A stretch of 64,000 nucleotides of DNA from Solibacillus merdavium. GTDB taxonomy: Bacteria; Bacillota; Bacilli; Bacillales_A; Planococcaceae. The stretch covers positions 186,001-250,000 of the forward strand of contig NZ_JACSPW010000002.1 of assembly GCF_014836935.1 (NCBI RefSeq), given 5' to 3'. Each line of letters opens with the position of its first letter. Positions within the stretch are counted from its first letter, which is position 1. Of this stretch, positions 17,893 through 27,736 are shown in pieces. Made by a program: the position numbers and the translations under genes. The notes beneath the pieces were generated by a model. That model saw nothing but the letters and a program-made list of their open reading frames with translations, made no database searches and was not told where the DNA came from.

Positions 17893-18669
17893 TTAGTCAA
17901 CCATATGGTCTGAACCAAAGAAGTTCTTGAACATTTGAACTGTTGTCGCACGGTTAAGTGCAGCGATAGATGTTGTTAAAGGAATCCCTTTTGGACAAGC
18001 AGCTACACAGTTTTGAGAGTTACCACAGTTTGCAAGACCACCGTCGCCCATAATTGCTGCTAAACGCTCGTCTTTATTCATTGCACCAGTTGGGTGAGTG
18101 TTGAATAAACGAACTTGTGATAATGGTGCTGGACCCATGAATGAAGCTTTTTCAGACACGTTTGGACATGCTTCCATACAAACACCACAAGTCATACATT
18201 TAGATAGCTCATAAGCCCATTGACGTTTACGTTCTGGCATACGTGGACCTTCACCTAAATCATAAGTACCATCGATTGGCACCCATGCTTTAACTTTCTT
18301 AAGTGCATTGAACATGCGCTCACGATCTACTTGTAAGTCACGTACAACCGGGAAAGTTTTCATTGGCTCTAGGCGAATTGGTTGAGTTAATTTATCTACT
18401 AATGCTGAACAAGATTGTTGTGGACGCCCGTTAATAACCATTGAACATGCACCACAAACTTCTTCTAAACAGTTCATATCCCAAGTTACCGGTGTCGTTT
18501 TTTGACCGTCAGCAGTAACAGGGTATTTTTGAATATGCATTAGCGCAGAGATAACGTTCATACCTGGACGGTAAGGAACTTCAAACTTCTCAACACGTGT
18601 AGCACCGTTCTCACTATCTTGACGAACGATTTCTAACTTAACTGTTCTTTCAGTACTTACTGTTTCCAT
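17893..18669 (-). CDS. sdhB: Succinate dehydrogenase iron-sulfur subunit
   Basis: 258 aa electron-transfer subunit of complex II. Plant-type ferredoxin domain with CLEEVCGAC and the distal Cys in PQQSC bind [2Fe-2S]. The C-terminal domain carries CMTCGVCMEACP and CGNSQNCVAACPKGIP for the [4Fe-4S] and [3Fe-4S] clusters. It passes electrons from SdhA FAD to menaquinone via SdhC heme b. Start ATG 18669 after AAAGGGG, 16 nt downstream of sdhA. The three-subunit order sdhC-sdhA-sdhB is the Bacillus arrangement. Confidence 0.98.
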   Translation of the reverse strand: METVSTERTVKLEIVRQDSENGATRVEKFEVPYRPGMNVISALMHIQKYPVTADGQKTTPVTWDMNCLEEVCGACSMVINGRPQQSCSALVDKLTQPIRLEPMKTFPVVRDLQVDRERMFNALKKVKAWVPIDGTYDLGEGPRMPERKRQWAYELSKCMTCGVCMEACPNVSEKASFMGPAPLSQVRLFNTHPTGAMNKDERLAAIMGDGGLANCGNSQNCVAACPKGIPLTTSIAALNRATTVQMFKNFFGSDHMVD

Positions 18670-18685
18670 TGTTTAGTTCCCCTTT

Positions 18686-20431
18686 CTACGCTGAGTAGTC
18701 GCGTTTACGTGGTGGAATTAACGAAACGTCTACTTCTGCATAAGAAATAATTGGCTCGCCCGTTACAGGGTCGAACTTCGCCATAGTTGTTTTTAAGAAG
18801 TTTTCATCATCACGTTCTGGGAATTCAGGCTTATAGTGAGCACCACGAGATTCGTTACGTAATAATGCACCCTTAGTCATAACTTTAGCTAAATATAGCA
18901 TGTTCTTTAACTGACGAGTGAAGTGGGCACCTTGATTCGACCATTTTTGAGTGTCGTTAATGTTGATGTTTTCCCAACGCTCTTGTAACTCAGTTAATTT
19001 CGCATAAGTTTCTTCTAATTTTGAATTAACACGTACAACAGTCATGTTGTCAGTCATCCACTCACCTAACTCTTTATGAAGTAAGTAAGCGTTTTCTGTA
19101 CCATCCATATTTAAGATAGCTTCCCATTTTTCTGTTTCTTCTTGTACGCGACGAGAGTAAATCTCTTCTGGTAAGTCTTCTGCATGCTTTTGAAGTCCTT
19201 TAATGTACTTCACAGCATTTGGTCCAGCAACCATACCACCGTAAATTGCTGATAATAGTGAGTTAGCACCTAAACGGTTTGCACCATGTTGTGAGTAATC
19301 ACATTCACCCGCAGCAAATAAGCCCGGGATTTCAGTCATTTGATCATAGTCAACCCATAATCCACCCATTGAGTAGTGAACTGCAGGGAAGATTTTCATC
19401 GGTAATTTACGTGGGTCATCCCCTACGAATTTCTCGTAGATTTCAATGATACCACCTAATTTAATATCTAATTCATGTGGATCTTTGTGGGATAGGTCTA
19501 AGTATACCATGTTTTCGCCATTAATACCGAGTTTTTGATTTACACACACATCAAAAATCTCACGTGTAGCGATATCACGTGGTACTAAGTTACCGTAAGC
19601 AGGATATTTTTCTTCTAAGAAGTACCATGGCTTACCGTCTTTATAAGTCCATATACGTCCACCTTCACCACGAGCAGATTCTGACATTAGACGGTTTTTG
19701 TCGTCTCCAGGAATCGCTGTTGGGTGAATTTGGATCATTTCACCATTTGAATATGTTGCACCTTGTTGATAAACAATTGATGCTGCAGAACCTGTGTTAA
19801 TTACAGAGTTCGTTGTTTTACCGAAGATAATACCAGGTCCACCAGTTGCCATAATAACAGCATCACCGCGGAATGAACGGATTTCTTCAGATTTTAAATC
19901 TTGTGCTACGATACCTCGGCAAACGCCTTCATCATCAAGAACAGCACCCAAGAATTCCCAGTGCTCATATTTTGTAACTAAACCAGCAACTTCTTGTGCA
20001 CGAACTTGCTCATCTAGTGCGTATAATAATTGTTGACCTGTTGTAGCACCTGAGAATGCTGTACGGTGCATTAACGTACCTCCGAAACGACGGAAGTCAA
20101 GTAAACCTTCTGGTGTACGGTTGAACATTACACCCATACGGTCCATTAAGTGGATAATTCCAGGGGCTGCATCACACATACCCTTAACTGGTGGTTGGTT
20201 CGCTAAGAAATCTCCACCGTATACTGTATCATCAAGGTGGATCCATGGAGAATCCCCTTCACCTTTTGTATTTACTGCTCCGTTAATTCCGCCTTGTGCA
20301 CATACAGAGTGTGAACGTTTTACGGGAACTAACGAGAATAATTCAACTGCAGTACCAACTTCAGCTGCTTTAATCGTAGCCATTAAGCCTGCTAAACCGC
20401 CACCAACGACGATTACTTTACTCTTTGCCAT
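18686..20431 (-). CDS. sdhA: Succinate dehydrogenase flavoprotein subunit
   Basis: 581 aa catalytic subunit. N-terminal Rossmann GGGLAGL and the flavinylation segment RSHSVCAQGGINGA (His for covalent FAD) are present. Also present are the active-site loops HPTAIPGD and ESARGEGGRIW, and the C-terminal HYSMGG and ANRLGANSLL motifs. Oxidises succinate to fumarate in the TCA cycle on the inner face of the membrane. Start ATG 20431 after GAGGAGTG. Length matches the B. subtilis protein (586 aa). Confidence 0.98.
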   Translation of the reverse strand: MAKSKVIVVGGGLAGLMATIKAAEVGTAVELFSLVPVKRSHSVCAQGGINGAVNTKGEGDSPWIHLDDTVYGGDFLANQPPVKGMCDAAPGIIHLMDRMGVMFNRTPEGLLDFRRFGGTLMHRTAFSGATTGQQLLYALDEQVRAQEVAGLVTKYEHWEFLGAVLDDEGVCRGIVAQDLKSEEIRSFRGDAVIMATGGPGIIFGKTTNSVINTGSAASIVYQQGATYSNGEMIQIHPTAIPGDDKNRLMSESARGEGGRIWTYKDGKPWYFLEEKYPAYGNLVPRDIATREIFDVCVNQKLGINGENMVYLDLSHKDPHELDIKLGGIIEIYEKFVGDDPRKLPMKIFPAVHYSMGGLWVDYDQMTEIPGLFAAGECDYSQHGANRLGANSLLSAIYGGMVAGPNAVKYIKGLQKHAEDLPEEIYSRRVQEETEKWEAILNMDGTENAYLLHKELGEWMTDNMTVVRVNSKLEETYAKLTELQERWENININDTQKWSNQGAHFTRQLKNMLYLAKVMTKGALLRNESRGAHYKPEFPERDDENFLKTTMAKFDPVTGEPIISYAEVDVSLIPPRKRDYSA

Positions 20432-20518
20432 GATTATTTCTCACTCCTCATTAATTGCTAATTACTTTTACTCATAATTCATTCGAACTGCCTTTATAAC
20501 TGTGTATTAGTGATCAAG

Positions 20519-21136
20519 TTAAATTACGAATGAGATGATAGCTGCAACACCTACGATCGCCAATATTACGAAGAATAATAACGTAACATAAGTTGCGATC
20601 TGTTGAGATTTTTTAGACTGTGTAATACCCCAGCTTACTAAGAATGACCATAGGCCGTTAGCTAAGTGGAATGCTGCTGAAACGATACCGACAATATAGA
20701 ATGCCAACATTAATGGATTGTCAACGATTTCCACCATCATATCGAAGTTAACTTCAGCACCAAACGCTTTTTGAATACGCGTTTGGAAAATGTGCCACGC
20801 AATGAAAATTACTAGGAAGATTCCTGTAAAACGTTGTAAAGCAAACATCCAGTTACGGAATGTGCTGAAACGACCCGTATTGTGTGTAGATGTAAATGCA
20901 ATAAACACACCATAGAATCCGTGGAACATTAATGGAATATAGATAATAATCCATTCCATTGCTAACAATAACGAATGTGGAACTAATTCCATCATACCTG
21001 TTGCGTTATTGTAAACCTCTTCACCACCAACTGCAGTGAAGTTCAAAGTTAAGTGGAACACCAAGAACAACCCGACAGGAACTACACCTAATAACGAGTG
21101 TAAGCGGCGCCATAAAAATTCACGATCTTTCGACAA
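20519..21136 (-). CDS. sdhC: Succinate dehydrogenase cytochrome b558 subunit
   Basis: 205 aa membrane anchor with five hydrophobic helices and conserved His residues (in RRLHSLLG, FHLTLNF, MFHGFYG, AWHIFQT and FHLANGLW) that bind the two hemes b of Bacillus-type complex II. Transfers electrons to menaquinone. It starts with TTG at 21136 behind GGGGGG; no ATG is available in the first 70 codons at the right place. First gene of sdhCAB under a promoter at 21247-21275. Confidence 0.96.
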   Translation of the reverse strand: MSKDREFLWRRLHSLLGVVPVGLFLVFHLTLNFTAVGGEEVYNNATGMMELVPHSLLLAMEWIIIYIPLMFHGFYGVFIAFTSTHNTGRFSTFRNWMFALQRFTGIFLVIFIAWHIFQTRIQKAFGAEVNFDMMVEIVDNPLMLAFYIVGIVSAAFHLANGLWSFLVSWGITQSKKSQQIATYVTLLFFVILAIVGVAAIISFVI

Positions 21137-21246
21137 AACTGTTACCCCCCTTAGTACTTGAAATACACAATGTGCAACGCCTCAAAATTGTAAACGTTGT
21201 GTTATTGACTGCGCATTTCATCATGGTACAATATTATGACATGTCC

Positions 21247-21275
21247 ATTGTACTCTCAACAGATACTAGCGTCAA
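21247..21275 (-). promoter_or_regulatory. Sigma-A promoter of sdhCAB
   Basis: TTGACG (21275..21270), 17-nt spacer and TACAAT (21252..21247) on the minus strand, with a ~105 nt leader before sdhC. Five of six bases match at each hexamer. Confidence 0.72.
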
Positions 21276-21423
21276 GGTAACGAGGGATATTTTATAATCA
21301 TTTTAAAGACGGATTTATGCTATTTAAAGTCCAGTTTTTTCTACTTATAACTATTTTCTTCCTGAAAGAATGAAAATTATAAGAAAATTTATGAAAGAGG
21401 TTTTTAATATGGAGGGGTACAAA

Positions 21424-21825
21424 ATGAAAACGATTCCAAGTTTTGGATATGAAATCCTTCGCGATCATCTTCTACCATCGATTTTAGGTAAGCATGAGGA
21501 AGATGTTTTATATTGGGCAGGGAAAGAACTCGCACGTAAATTTCCGCTATTTGCCATGGATGAGCTTCCTTCATTTTTTGGGGAGGCCGGTTGGGGTCAG
21601 TTAATTTTAGATAAAGAAATAAAGGATGAACTTCATTACATACTTATGACAACCGAGGAAATGTCGATTAATATTGAGCAGCGCTGTTTTCGTTTAGAGG
21701 CTGGCTTTTTGGCCGAGCAAAAACAAAAGCAACTCGGTTACTTAACCGAATGCTATGTAGAAAAAATCGAAAAGAAGAATTACGTCAAATTCATTTTAAA
21801 GTGGGATTTAAAAGAGAAGATTTGA
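21424..21825 (+). CDS. yslB: YslB-like protein (DUF2507)
   Basis: 133 aa cytosolic protein of unknown function. It shares the YslB pattern GYEILRDHLLPSILG, YWAGKELARKFP, FFGEAGWG and FRLEAGFLAEQ; the family is distantly related to the V4R/heme-NO fold (inference). The start is ATG 21424 with GGAGGGG 6 nt upstream; ATG 21409 (GAGG) and 21370 are alternatives in the same frame. It is on the opposite strand between sdhC and lysC, the same position as in B. subtilis. Confidence 0.85.
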   Translation: MKTIPSFGYEILRDHLLPSILGKHEEDVLYWAGKELARKFPLFAMDELPSFFGEAGWGQLILDKEIKDELHYILMTTEEMSINIEQRCFRLEAGFLAEQKQKQLGYLTECYVEKIEKKNYVKFILKWDLKEKI

Positions 21826-21830
21826 GCATA

Positions 21831-21873
21831 ACTAAAAACTGTTGCTTTTTTTTAGAAAGCAACAGTTTTTAGT
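21831..21873. terminator. Bidirectional terminator between yslB and lysC
   Basis: Perfect 18-bp stem ACTAAAAACTGTTGCTTT/AAAGCAACAGTTTTTAGT with a 7-nt loop. Both arms carry A5/T5 runs; the two genes converge here. Confidence 0.88.
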
Positions 21874-21950
21874 TCCTTTAATATCATAAATATAGCATTA
21901 TCACTATTAATTAGCACCAAGAAAGCTCTAAATTTATCTTCTACCTTATT

Positions 21951-23183
21951 TTATGAAGCCGGAACTTCCTTCATTGCTATATTAAATTCCTCATGCAAAG
22001 CGTTTGCAGCATACACCATATCTTCTTGTGGAACAACGACTGACACTTTTATTTCAGATGTACTAACCATTTTAACCGGAATATGCTCACGTCCTAGACG
22101 CGCAAACATGCGTGCCGCAACTCCTGGATTCGAAGCCATCGCTGATCCAATAATCGATACTTTAGCCAAACCGACTTCAAAATCTGCAAAACTAAATCCT
22201 AGTGACAGTTTACTCGATTCTAATACACGTAAAGCTTCTGCAAACTCTACTTTAGATATTGTAAAGGAAATAGTAGGCTTTATCCCATCAATTACTGCCT
22301 GCACAATAATATCAACATTGATATCATTTTCTGCTAAAACACTAAATACTTCGGCTAATGACGCTGTTTCATATGAATCATATCCAATTGTTAAACGAAT
22401 AATATCAGATTCGTATGCCACCCCGCGCACAAGTAAATTCTTTTCCATGTCTACATCCCCTTTTATTAATGTACCTTCTACATCCTCTTTAGCTGAGCGT
22501 ACAACGATTGGCATATTGTATTTTTTTGCAAGCTCAACCGCACGAGGATGCAAAATTTTAGTACCTAAATTTGAAAACTCCAACATTTCATCATATGAAA
22601 TCTCAGAAAGTTTTGTAGCACTTTCAACACGCTGAGGATCTGCCGTATAAATACCCTCCACCGATGAATAAATATCGACACGCTCCGCATTTAAAGCAAC
22701 CGCTAATGCAACAGCGGAAGTTTCAGATCCACCTTTCCCTAATGTCGAAATGTTATCGGTCTCTGTTATTCCTTGAAAACCTGATACAACAACGATTTCT
22801 CCTAATTCAAAATGCTTTTCAATACGTTTATTATCTACAAAATCAATCCGGGCATTACCATATTTTTCATTCGTTTGAATACCTGCCTGCCAACCGACAA
22901 GTGAAACTGCTTTCCCACCATGCTCTTGAATCGCTATTGCAAGAAGGGCACTAGTCAACTGCGCTCCTGTAGCGATTAATGCATCCATATCACGCTTCGA
23001 CGGTTCATGCGTAATTTCCGCTGCAAATTGGCGTAAATTTTGACGAATGGGTGTCATCGAAGAAACGACAACGACTAAGTTTATGCCGCGACCTTGCTCT
23101 TTTATCACCTTTTTTGCAACCTGTACTATTTTTTCTGTTGTTGCCAACATAGGTCCACCAAACTTTACTACGACTGTTTGCAA
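21951..23183 (-). CDS. lysC: Aspartate kinase (lysine-riboswitch-controlled)
   Basis: 410 aa aspartokinase: amino-acid kinase domain (~1-245) and two C-terminal ACT domains. It makes aspartyl phosphate for lysine, threonine, methionine and diaminopimelate. TLGKGGSETSAVALA and the GTKILHPRAVELA motif are intact. The N-terminal motif, normally KFGGTSV, reads K7-F-G-G-P-M-L here, which is unusual. I use TTG 23183, 9 nt after AAGGAG, giving the family's short N-terminus; an ATG at 23210 abuts the riboswitch terminator T-run and has no SD. The ACT domains imply feedback control. The gene lies between yslB and uvrC as in B. subtilis. Confidence 0.92.
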   Translation of the reverse strand: MQTVVVKFGGPMLATTEKIVQVAKKVIKEQGRGINLVVVVSSMTPIRQNLRQFAAEITHEPSKRDMDALIATGAQLTSALLAIAIQEHGGKAVSLVGWQAGIQTNEKYGNARIDFVDNKRIEKHFELGEIVVVSGFQGITETDNISTLGKGGSETSAVALAVALNAERVDIYSSVEGIYTADPQRVESATKLSEISYDEMLEFSNLGTKILHPRAVELAKKYNMPIVVRSAKEDVEGTLIKGDVDMEKNLLVRGVAYESDIIRLTIGYDSYETASLAEVFSVLAENDINVDIIVQAVIDGIKPTISFTISKVEFAEALRVLESSKLSLGFSFADFEVGLAKVSIIGSAMASNPGVAARMFARLGREHIPVKMVSTSEIKVSVVVPQEDMVYAANALHEEFNIAMKEVPAS

Positions 23184-23210
23184 TCTCTTCCACTCCTTAT
23201 TTTTGCGCAT

Positions 23211-23247
23211 AAAAAAAAACGACTTTCCATATGTTCATGGAAAGTCG
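23211..23247 (-). terminator. Intrinsic terminator of the lysine riboswitch
   Basis: CGACTTTCCAT/ATGGAAAGTCG 11-bp stem, 6-nt loop, followed by T9 on the minus strand, directly before lysC. This is the expression platform of the riboswitch at 23283-23449. Confidence 0.92.
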
Positions 23248-23282
23248 CCGTCAATACAAATAAAAGTTTATATGCTTTTCAG

Positions 23283-23449
23283 GATAGCTCTCCAGAACAT
23301 AAAGTTCTGACAATCTTACATTTCTTAAATGTAAAACCAGCAAAACACGTGAACAATACGCATTTCACTTCGGCAGAATTCCCTTTCAATTGCTGTCGCT
23401 GGAATTGTTCTTCCTCGAGCAATTTACTCTTTAATACTGCACCTCTATC
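23283..23449 (-). promoter_or_regulatory. Lysine riboswitch (L box) of lysC
   Basis: Closing helix P1 is GATAG (23449..) with CTATC (..23283). The conserved L-box blocks occur in order on the minus strand: AGAGGTGC, AGTA, GAGGAA, TCTGCCGAAGT, GCTGG and GAGAGCTATC. About 35 nt further on is a T-run terminator. Lysine binding should promote termination and lower aspartokinase. Order, spacing and terminator leave little doubt; the antiterminator pairing was not worked out base by base. Confidence 0.92.
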
Positions 23450-23491
23450 ATTAGTAACTATTGAATTACCATTTATAGTAACATAACCTTA

Positions 23492-25279
23492 TTATTTATT
23501 CAATGATGCTTCGTGAAAATGGCGATAAATCACTTCTGCTAATTTTGCAGGGACACCGGCTTCTTGCAATTGCAGCTCAGTTGCTTCACGAATTTTCTTC
23601 ACCGATCCGAAATGCTTCATAAGTTGTTGTTTACGTTTAGGTCCTACCCCTGCAATGCCATCAAGTACGGATGTAATTGCATTCGTCTGATGTTGTTGAC
23701 GCAAAAATGTAATGGCAAACCGGTGTACTTCATCTTGTATACGCTGCAATAAGTAAAATCCATCACTTGTCCGTTTTAAAGGTACAACTTCCGGTGGAGC
23801 ACCAAACAACAGCTGTGATGTATTATGCTTATCATCTTTTGCAAGACCTGCTATTGGGATCATTAATCCTAACTCATCTTCAATTACTTCTCTTGCGACC
23901 TCCATTTGTCCCTTTCCCCCATCAATTAGGATTAAGTCCGGTAGTGGTAAATTCTCCCGCAATACTCGTGTATAACGACGACGAATGACCTCTTGCATCG
24001 CGCCATAATCATCATGTTTTGCGGCTTCCCGCGTTTTATATTTCCGGTATTCTTTTTTTGCAGGCTTCCCGTCAACAAAAACAACCATTGCAGAAACAGG
24101 ATCCGCACCGTGCATATGACTATTATCAAAAGCTTCTATACGGAGTGGCAATGGAATTTGCATAGCTTCGGCAAGTGCTTCACAAGCTCCTACTGTTCGT
24201 TCTTCCTGCCGCTCAATTAACTGGAATTTCCCATGTATTGCAATATTGGCATTTTTCATCGCTAGATCGACCAGCTCTTTTTTTGTTCCGCGCTTTGGGG
24301 TTTGTACCTTTACATTTAAAAGCTTTTGCAAAATCGTTCCATCAATTGTCTTTGGTACGAAAATCTCTTTTGGTAGTAAATGATGTGGCTGCTCGTAAAA
24401 ACGTCCGACAAATGTTAAAAATTCTTCTTCCGCCTCGTTATAAATAGGGAAAATGGAAACATCACGTTCAATTAATTTTCCTTGCCGTACAAAAAATACT
24501 TGTACACACATCCAGCCTTTTTCGACCGCATAGCCAAATACATCTCGATTGCTCAAATCATCCGATACTATTTTTTGCTTTTGCATAACCTGCTCGATAT
24601 GTGCAATTAAATCCCGGAATTCCTTGGCCCGTTCAAATTCAAGCTTTTCGGCGGCATCCAGCATTTTTTGCTGAAGGTCATTTTGAATCTCTTCGACACC
24701 ACCGTTTAGAAACTTTGAAATTTCACCAATCATTTCATCATATACTTGTTTTTCAATGTCTTTTACACAGGGGGCTAAACATTGCCCTAAATGATAATAC
24801 AGGCATACTTGATTTGGCAGATGTGTACATTTACGAAGTGGATATAAACGATCGAGCAATTTCCGCGTTTCATTGGCAGCATACGCATTTGGATAAGGTC
24901 CAAAATATTTTGCCTTATCCTTTTTTACTTTCCTAGTTGTTATTATTCGAGGGTAACGTTCATTCGTTATTTTTATATAAGGATATGTTTTATCATCTGT
25001 TAACTTCACATTATATTTCGGATCATGTAATTTTATTAAATTCAGCTCTAGTATAAGTGCTTCAAGATCACTTGAAGTTACAATATATTCAAAGTCCTCT
25101 ATTTCACTGACTAATCTCGCTGTTTTACCATCATGGCTGCCTGTAAAATACGAACGCACTCGGTTTTTTAATACTTTCGCCTTGCCGACATATATTATTG
25201 TGCCTTGACGGTCTTTCATAATATAGCAGCCGGACTCATTCGGTAATATTTCTAGCTTTGCTTTAATATTTGCATTCAT
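23492..25279 (-). CDS. uvrC: Excinuclease ABC subunit C
   Basis: 595 aa nucleotide-excision-repair nuclease that makes both incisions next to a lesion recognised by UvrAB. It has the N-terminal GIY-YIG domain ([25 protein letters not shown]) and a UvrB-interacting UVR motif (~200-235). The RNase H-like domain carries the DNSH and DGGKGQ motifs, and a C-terminal (HhH)2 region starts at [14 protein letters not shown]. Start ATG 25279 is preferred over ATG 25291, which has no SD. Gene position between trxA and lysC matches B. subtilis. Confidence 0.97.
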   Translation of the reverse strand: MNANIKAKLEILPNESGCYIMKDRQGTIIYVGKAKVLKNRVRSYFTGSHDGKTARLVSEIEDFEYIVTSSDLEALILELNLIKLHDPKYNVKLTDDKTYPYIKITNERYPRIITTRKVKKDKAKYFGPYPNAYAANETRKLLDRLYPLRKCTHLPNQVCLYYHLGQCLAPCVKDIEKQVYDEMIGEISKFLNGGVEEIQNDLQQKMLDAAEKLEFERAKEFRDLIAHIEQVMQKQKIVSDDLSNRDVFGYAVEKGWMCVQVFFVRQGKLIERDVSIFPIYNEAEEEFLTFVGRFYEQPHHLLPKEIFVPKTIDGTILQKLLNVKVQTPKRGTKKELVDLAMKNANIAIHGKFQLIERQEERTVGACEALAEAMQIPLPLRIEAFDNSHMHGADPVSAMVVFVDGKPAKKEYRKYKTREAAKHDDYGAMQEVIRRRYTRVLRENLPLPDLILIDGGKGQMEVAREVIEDELGLMIPIAGLAKDDKHNTSQLLFGAPPEVVPLKRTSDGFYLLQRIQDEVHRFAITFLRQQHQTNAITSVLDGIAGVGPKRKQQLMKHFGSVKKIREATELQLQEAGVPAKLAEVIYRHFHEASLNK

Positions 25280-25334
25280 ATTCTCACCCATTTGGATATG
25301 TCATTCACTTTATTTTAACTTATAGTCCTATAAG

Positions 25335-25369
25335 AAAAAAGCCGTACACCTTATTAGGCATACGGCTTT
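25335..25369 (-). terminator. Terminator of trxA
   Basis: AAAGCCGTATGCC/GGTGTACGGCTTT stem followed by TTTTTC on the minus strand, 10 nt after the trxA stop. Confidence 0.88.
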
Positions 25370-25378
25370 ACAATTTAA

Positions 25379-25693
25379 TTATTTGTTATCGTTAATAAAG
25401 TCGATTAAAGCTTCTTTTGGCATGAAGCCAGCAGTTTTTGCTTTTAATTCACCATCAACAAATAATAATAATGATGGGATTGACATAATTTGATAATCTG
25501 CAGCAGTGCCTTGGTTGTTATCTACATCCACTTTTACGATTTTTACATCGTTACCGATTTCTGCATCTAATTCTTCAAGAACTGGAGCAATCATTTTACA
25601 TGGTCCGCACCATGCAGCCCAAAAGTCTACTAAAACTGTGCCGTTTGAAATTTCCTGTGGGAAAGTTTGATCTGTACCGTGTACAATTGCCAT
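25379..25693 (-). CDS. trxA: Thioredoxin
   Basis: 104 aa, one thioredoxin fold with redox site W28-C29-G30-P31-C32 and the cis-Pro in MSIPSLLLF. It reduces cytosolic disulfides, including ribonucleotide reductase and peroxidases. Start ATG 25693 follows GAAGGAGG; the frame runs upstream to 25747 but that part contains the promoter. It forms a one-gene unit with an extended -10 element and its own terminator, between etfA and uvrC. Confidence 0.98.
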   Translation of the reverse strand: MAIVHGTDQTFPQEISNGTVLVDFWAAWCGPCKMIAPVLEELDAEIGNDVKIVKVDVDNNQGTAADYQIMSIPSLLLFVDGELKAKTAGFMPKEALIDFINDNK

Positions 25694-25727
25694 AATAAAA
25701 TAGCCTCCTTCAATAACATATGGTTGT

Positions 25728-25736
25728 AGTATAGCA
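25728..25736 (-). promoter_or_regulatory. Extended -10 promoter element of trxA
   Basis: TGCTATACT (25736..25728) on the minus strand, 35 nt upstream of the trxA start, with no good -35. Typical extended -10 layout. Confidence 0.5.
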
Positions 25737-25831
25737 TGTTTTGCCATTTAAAAAGTAGTAAAATGCTCGGGAATATGAACGCAGGATATTTCACCGTCTT
25801 TTTTCATGTTTTTCCCATTTATTTCGGACAT

Positions 25832-25860
25832 AAAAAGCTTCCCTCAAAAGAGGGAAGCTT
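25832..25860 (-). terminator. Terminator of the fadR-fadB-etfB-etfA operon
   Basis: AAGCTTCCCTC/GAGGGAAGCTT perfect 11-bp stem with a 4-nt loop, then TTTTTA on the minus strand, 5 nt after the etfA stop. Confidence 0.92.
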
Positions 25861-25865
25861 ACTTA

Positions 25866-26843
25866 TTATGCGTTTACTTTAAGCGCTTTAAATTCTTCGA
25901 TTAACATTGGTACTACTTCAAATAAATCGCCTACAATACCATAGTCCGCTACTTTGAAAATGTTTGCTTCCGGATCTTTGTTAATGGCAACGATTACTTT
26001 CGAATTCGACATACCAGCCATATGTTGGATAGCACCAGAAATACCAGCTGCAATATAAAGGTCAGGTGTTACTACTTTACCTGTTTGACCAATTTGTAAT
26101 GAGTAATCACAATATTCTGCGTCACATGCACCACGAGAAGCACCAACTGCACCGCCTAGTAAATTGGCAAGTTCTTTTAATGGCTCAAATCCTTCTTCGG
26201 ATTTTACCCCACGACCACCTGCTACTACTACTTTTGCTTCTGAAAGGTCAACACCTTCTGTTGATTTACGAACAACTTCTTTAATGATAGTACGTAAATT
26301 TGTAATATCAACTGATACAGACGATACTTCACCAGTACGAGAACCGTCTTTTTCTAAAGGTGCGATATTATTCGGACGGATTGTCGCGAAGATTACGCCG
26401 TCTTTAATTTTTACTTTCTCAAATGCTTTACCAGAATAGATTGGACGGATGAATACTGTATCATCGCCAGAACCTTCGATATCTGTTACATCCGAAACTA
26501 AACCGGATTGTAAGCGAGAGGCAATTTTTGGAGATAAGTCTTTGCCTAAAGATGTATGACCGAAGACAATTGCTTCTGGGCTTTCTTGTTCAACGACCGC
26601 TAAAATAGCTTGGCTGTAGCCGTCAGATGTATAATTTTTCAAGTGTGGATGCTCGACTGTAATTACGCGGCTTGCGCCATAGGCAACTAACTCTTGAGCT
26701 AAATCATTTACTGAATCCCCTACTAATAATCCTACTACTTCTCCACCGTCAGCGATTTTTGAACCTGCTGCGATTGCTTCAAATGTAACGTTACGTAAGC
26801 TCCCTTCTCGAACCTCACCTAACACTAAAACTTTTTTCGTCAT
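25866..26843 (-). CDS. etfA: Electron transfer flavoprotein alpha subunit
   Basis: 325 aa, same length as B. subtilis EtfA. The N-terminal ETF domain is followed by the FAD-binding C-terminal domain with [43 protein letters not shown] and [12 protein letters not shown]. With EtfB it takes electrons from acyl-CoA dehydrogenases to the quinone pool. Start ATG 26843 after GGAGGGA; the upstream ATG at 26864 lacks an SD. Last gene of the FadR-controlled operon. Confidence 0.97.
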   Translation of the reverse strand: MTKKVLVLGEVREGSLRNVTFEAIAAGSKIADGGEVVGLLVGDSVNDLAQELVAYGASRVITVEHPHLKNYTSDGYSQAILAVVEQESPEAIVFGHTSLGKDLSPKIASRLQSGLVSDVTDIEGSGDDTVFIRPIYSGKAFEKVKIKDGVIFATIRPNNIAPLEKDGSRTGEVSSVSVDITNLRTIIKEVVRKSTEGVDLSEAKVVVAGGRGVKSEEGFEPLKELANLLGGAVGASRGACDAEYCDYSLQIGQTGKVVTPDLYIAAGISGAIQHMAGMSNSKVIVAINKDPEANIFKVADYGIVGDLFEVVPMLIEEFKALKVNA

Positions 26844-26901
26844 AAAATATCCCTCCATTACCATCTTCGTAAAAATTTTCGTATCTCAAGTTGATATTCT
26901 A

Positions 26902-27675
26902 TTAAATTACTTTCGCTTCACTATGAAGTAAGTTTACTAATTCTTTTACCTGCGCTGAAAGATCCCCTTCTAATACACGACCAGCTGCTTTTTGTGGCGG
27001 CAAGTAAATTTCAACTGTTTCTACTTTTACTTCAACATCGTCTTCATCGATATCTAAATCATCTAACTCAAGCTCTTCAAGCGGCTTTTTCTTCGCTTTC
27101 ATAATACCTGGTAAAGATGGGTAACGTGGCTCATTTAACCCTTGTTGAGCTGTTACTAATAATGGTAAAGATGTTTCTAATACTTCAGAGTCCCCTTCAA
27201 TATCGCGAACAATTTTTACATTCGTTCCATCGATTTCAAGGCTTGTAACTGTTGTTACGTAATTAATTCCGAGTAAATCTGCAAGACGAGGACCTACTTG
27301 CCCTGAACCACCATCAATTGCTACGTTTCCAGCTAAAATTAAATCTGCTTCTTTATCTTTTAAATATTCTGATAGAATATAAGCTGAAGAATATTGGTCC
27401 AGCTCATCTAAATCATCTTCTGTATTAATTAATACCGCTTCGTCAGCACCCATTGCTAAAGCTGTTCGCAATTGCTTTTCTGCATCTTCGCCACCGATTG
27501 TCACAACTGTTACTTTACCGCCTAATGCGTCACGCTTTTGAATTGCTTCTTCAATTGCATACTCATCATATGGGTTGATGATGAACTCAGCACCATCTTC
27601 TTGAATTTTACCGCCTGATACGACGATTTTTTCTTCTGTGTCAAAAGTACGTTTTACTAATACAAAAATATTCAT
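26902..27675 (-). CDS. etfB: Electron transfer flavoprotein beta subunit
   Basis: 257 aa. Adenine-nucleotide alpha-hydrolase-like fold with the family motifs VLVKRTFDTEEK, NPYDEYAIEEA, LAMGADEAVLI, GNVAIDGGSGQVGPRLADLLG and VTAQQGLNEPRYPSLPGIMKAKKKP. Pairs with EtfA and binds AMP. Start ATG 27675 after TAGGAGG. Its stop is 58 nt from the etfA start. Confidence 0.97.
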   Translation of the reverse strand: MNIFVLVKRTFDTEEKIVVSGGKIQEDGAEFIINPYDEYAIEEAIQKRDALGGKVTVVTIGGEDAEKQLRTALAMGADEAVLINTEDDLDELDQYSSAYILSEYLKDKEADLILAGNVAIDGGSGQVGPRLADLLGINYVTTVTSLEIDGTNVKIVRDIEGDSEVLETSLPLLVTAQQGLNEPRYPSLPGIMKAKKKPLEELELDDLDIDEDDVEVKVETVEIYLPPQKAAGRVLEGDLSAQVKELVNLLHSEAKVI

Positions 27676-27736
27676 AATCTAGACCTCCTAAAAGCTTTTT
27701 AATTTAATCCCGTAAAAACGGGGCGGATACATTTAT

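Noticed and set aside
22108-22635. 175-codon open frame on the plus strand
   Set aside because: Antisense to lysC; no SD, no recognisable domain.
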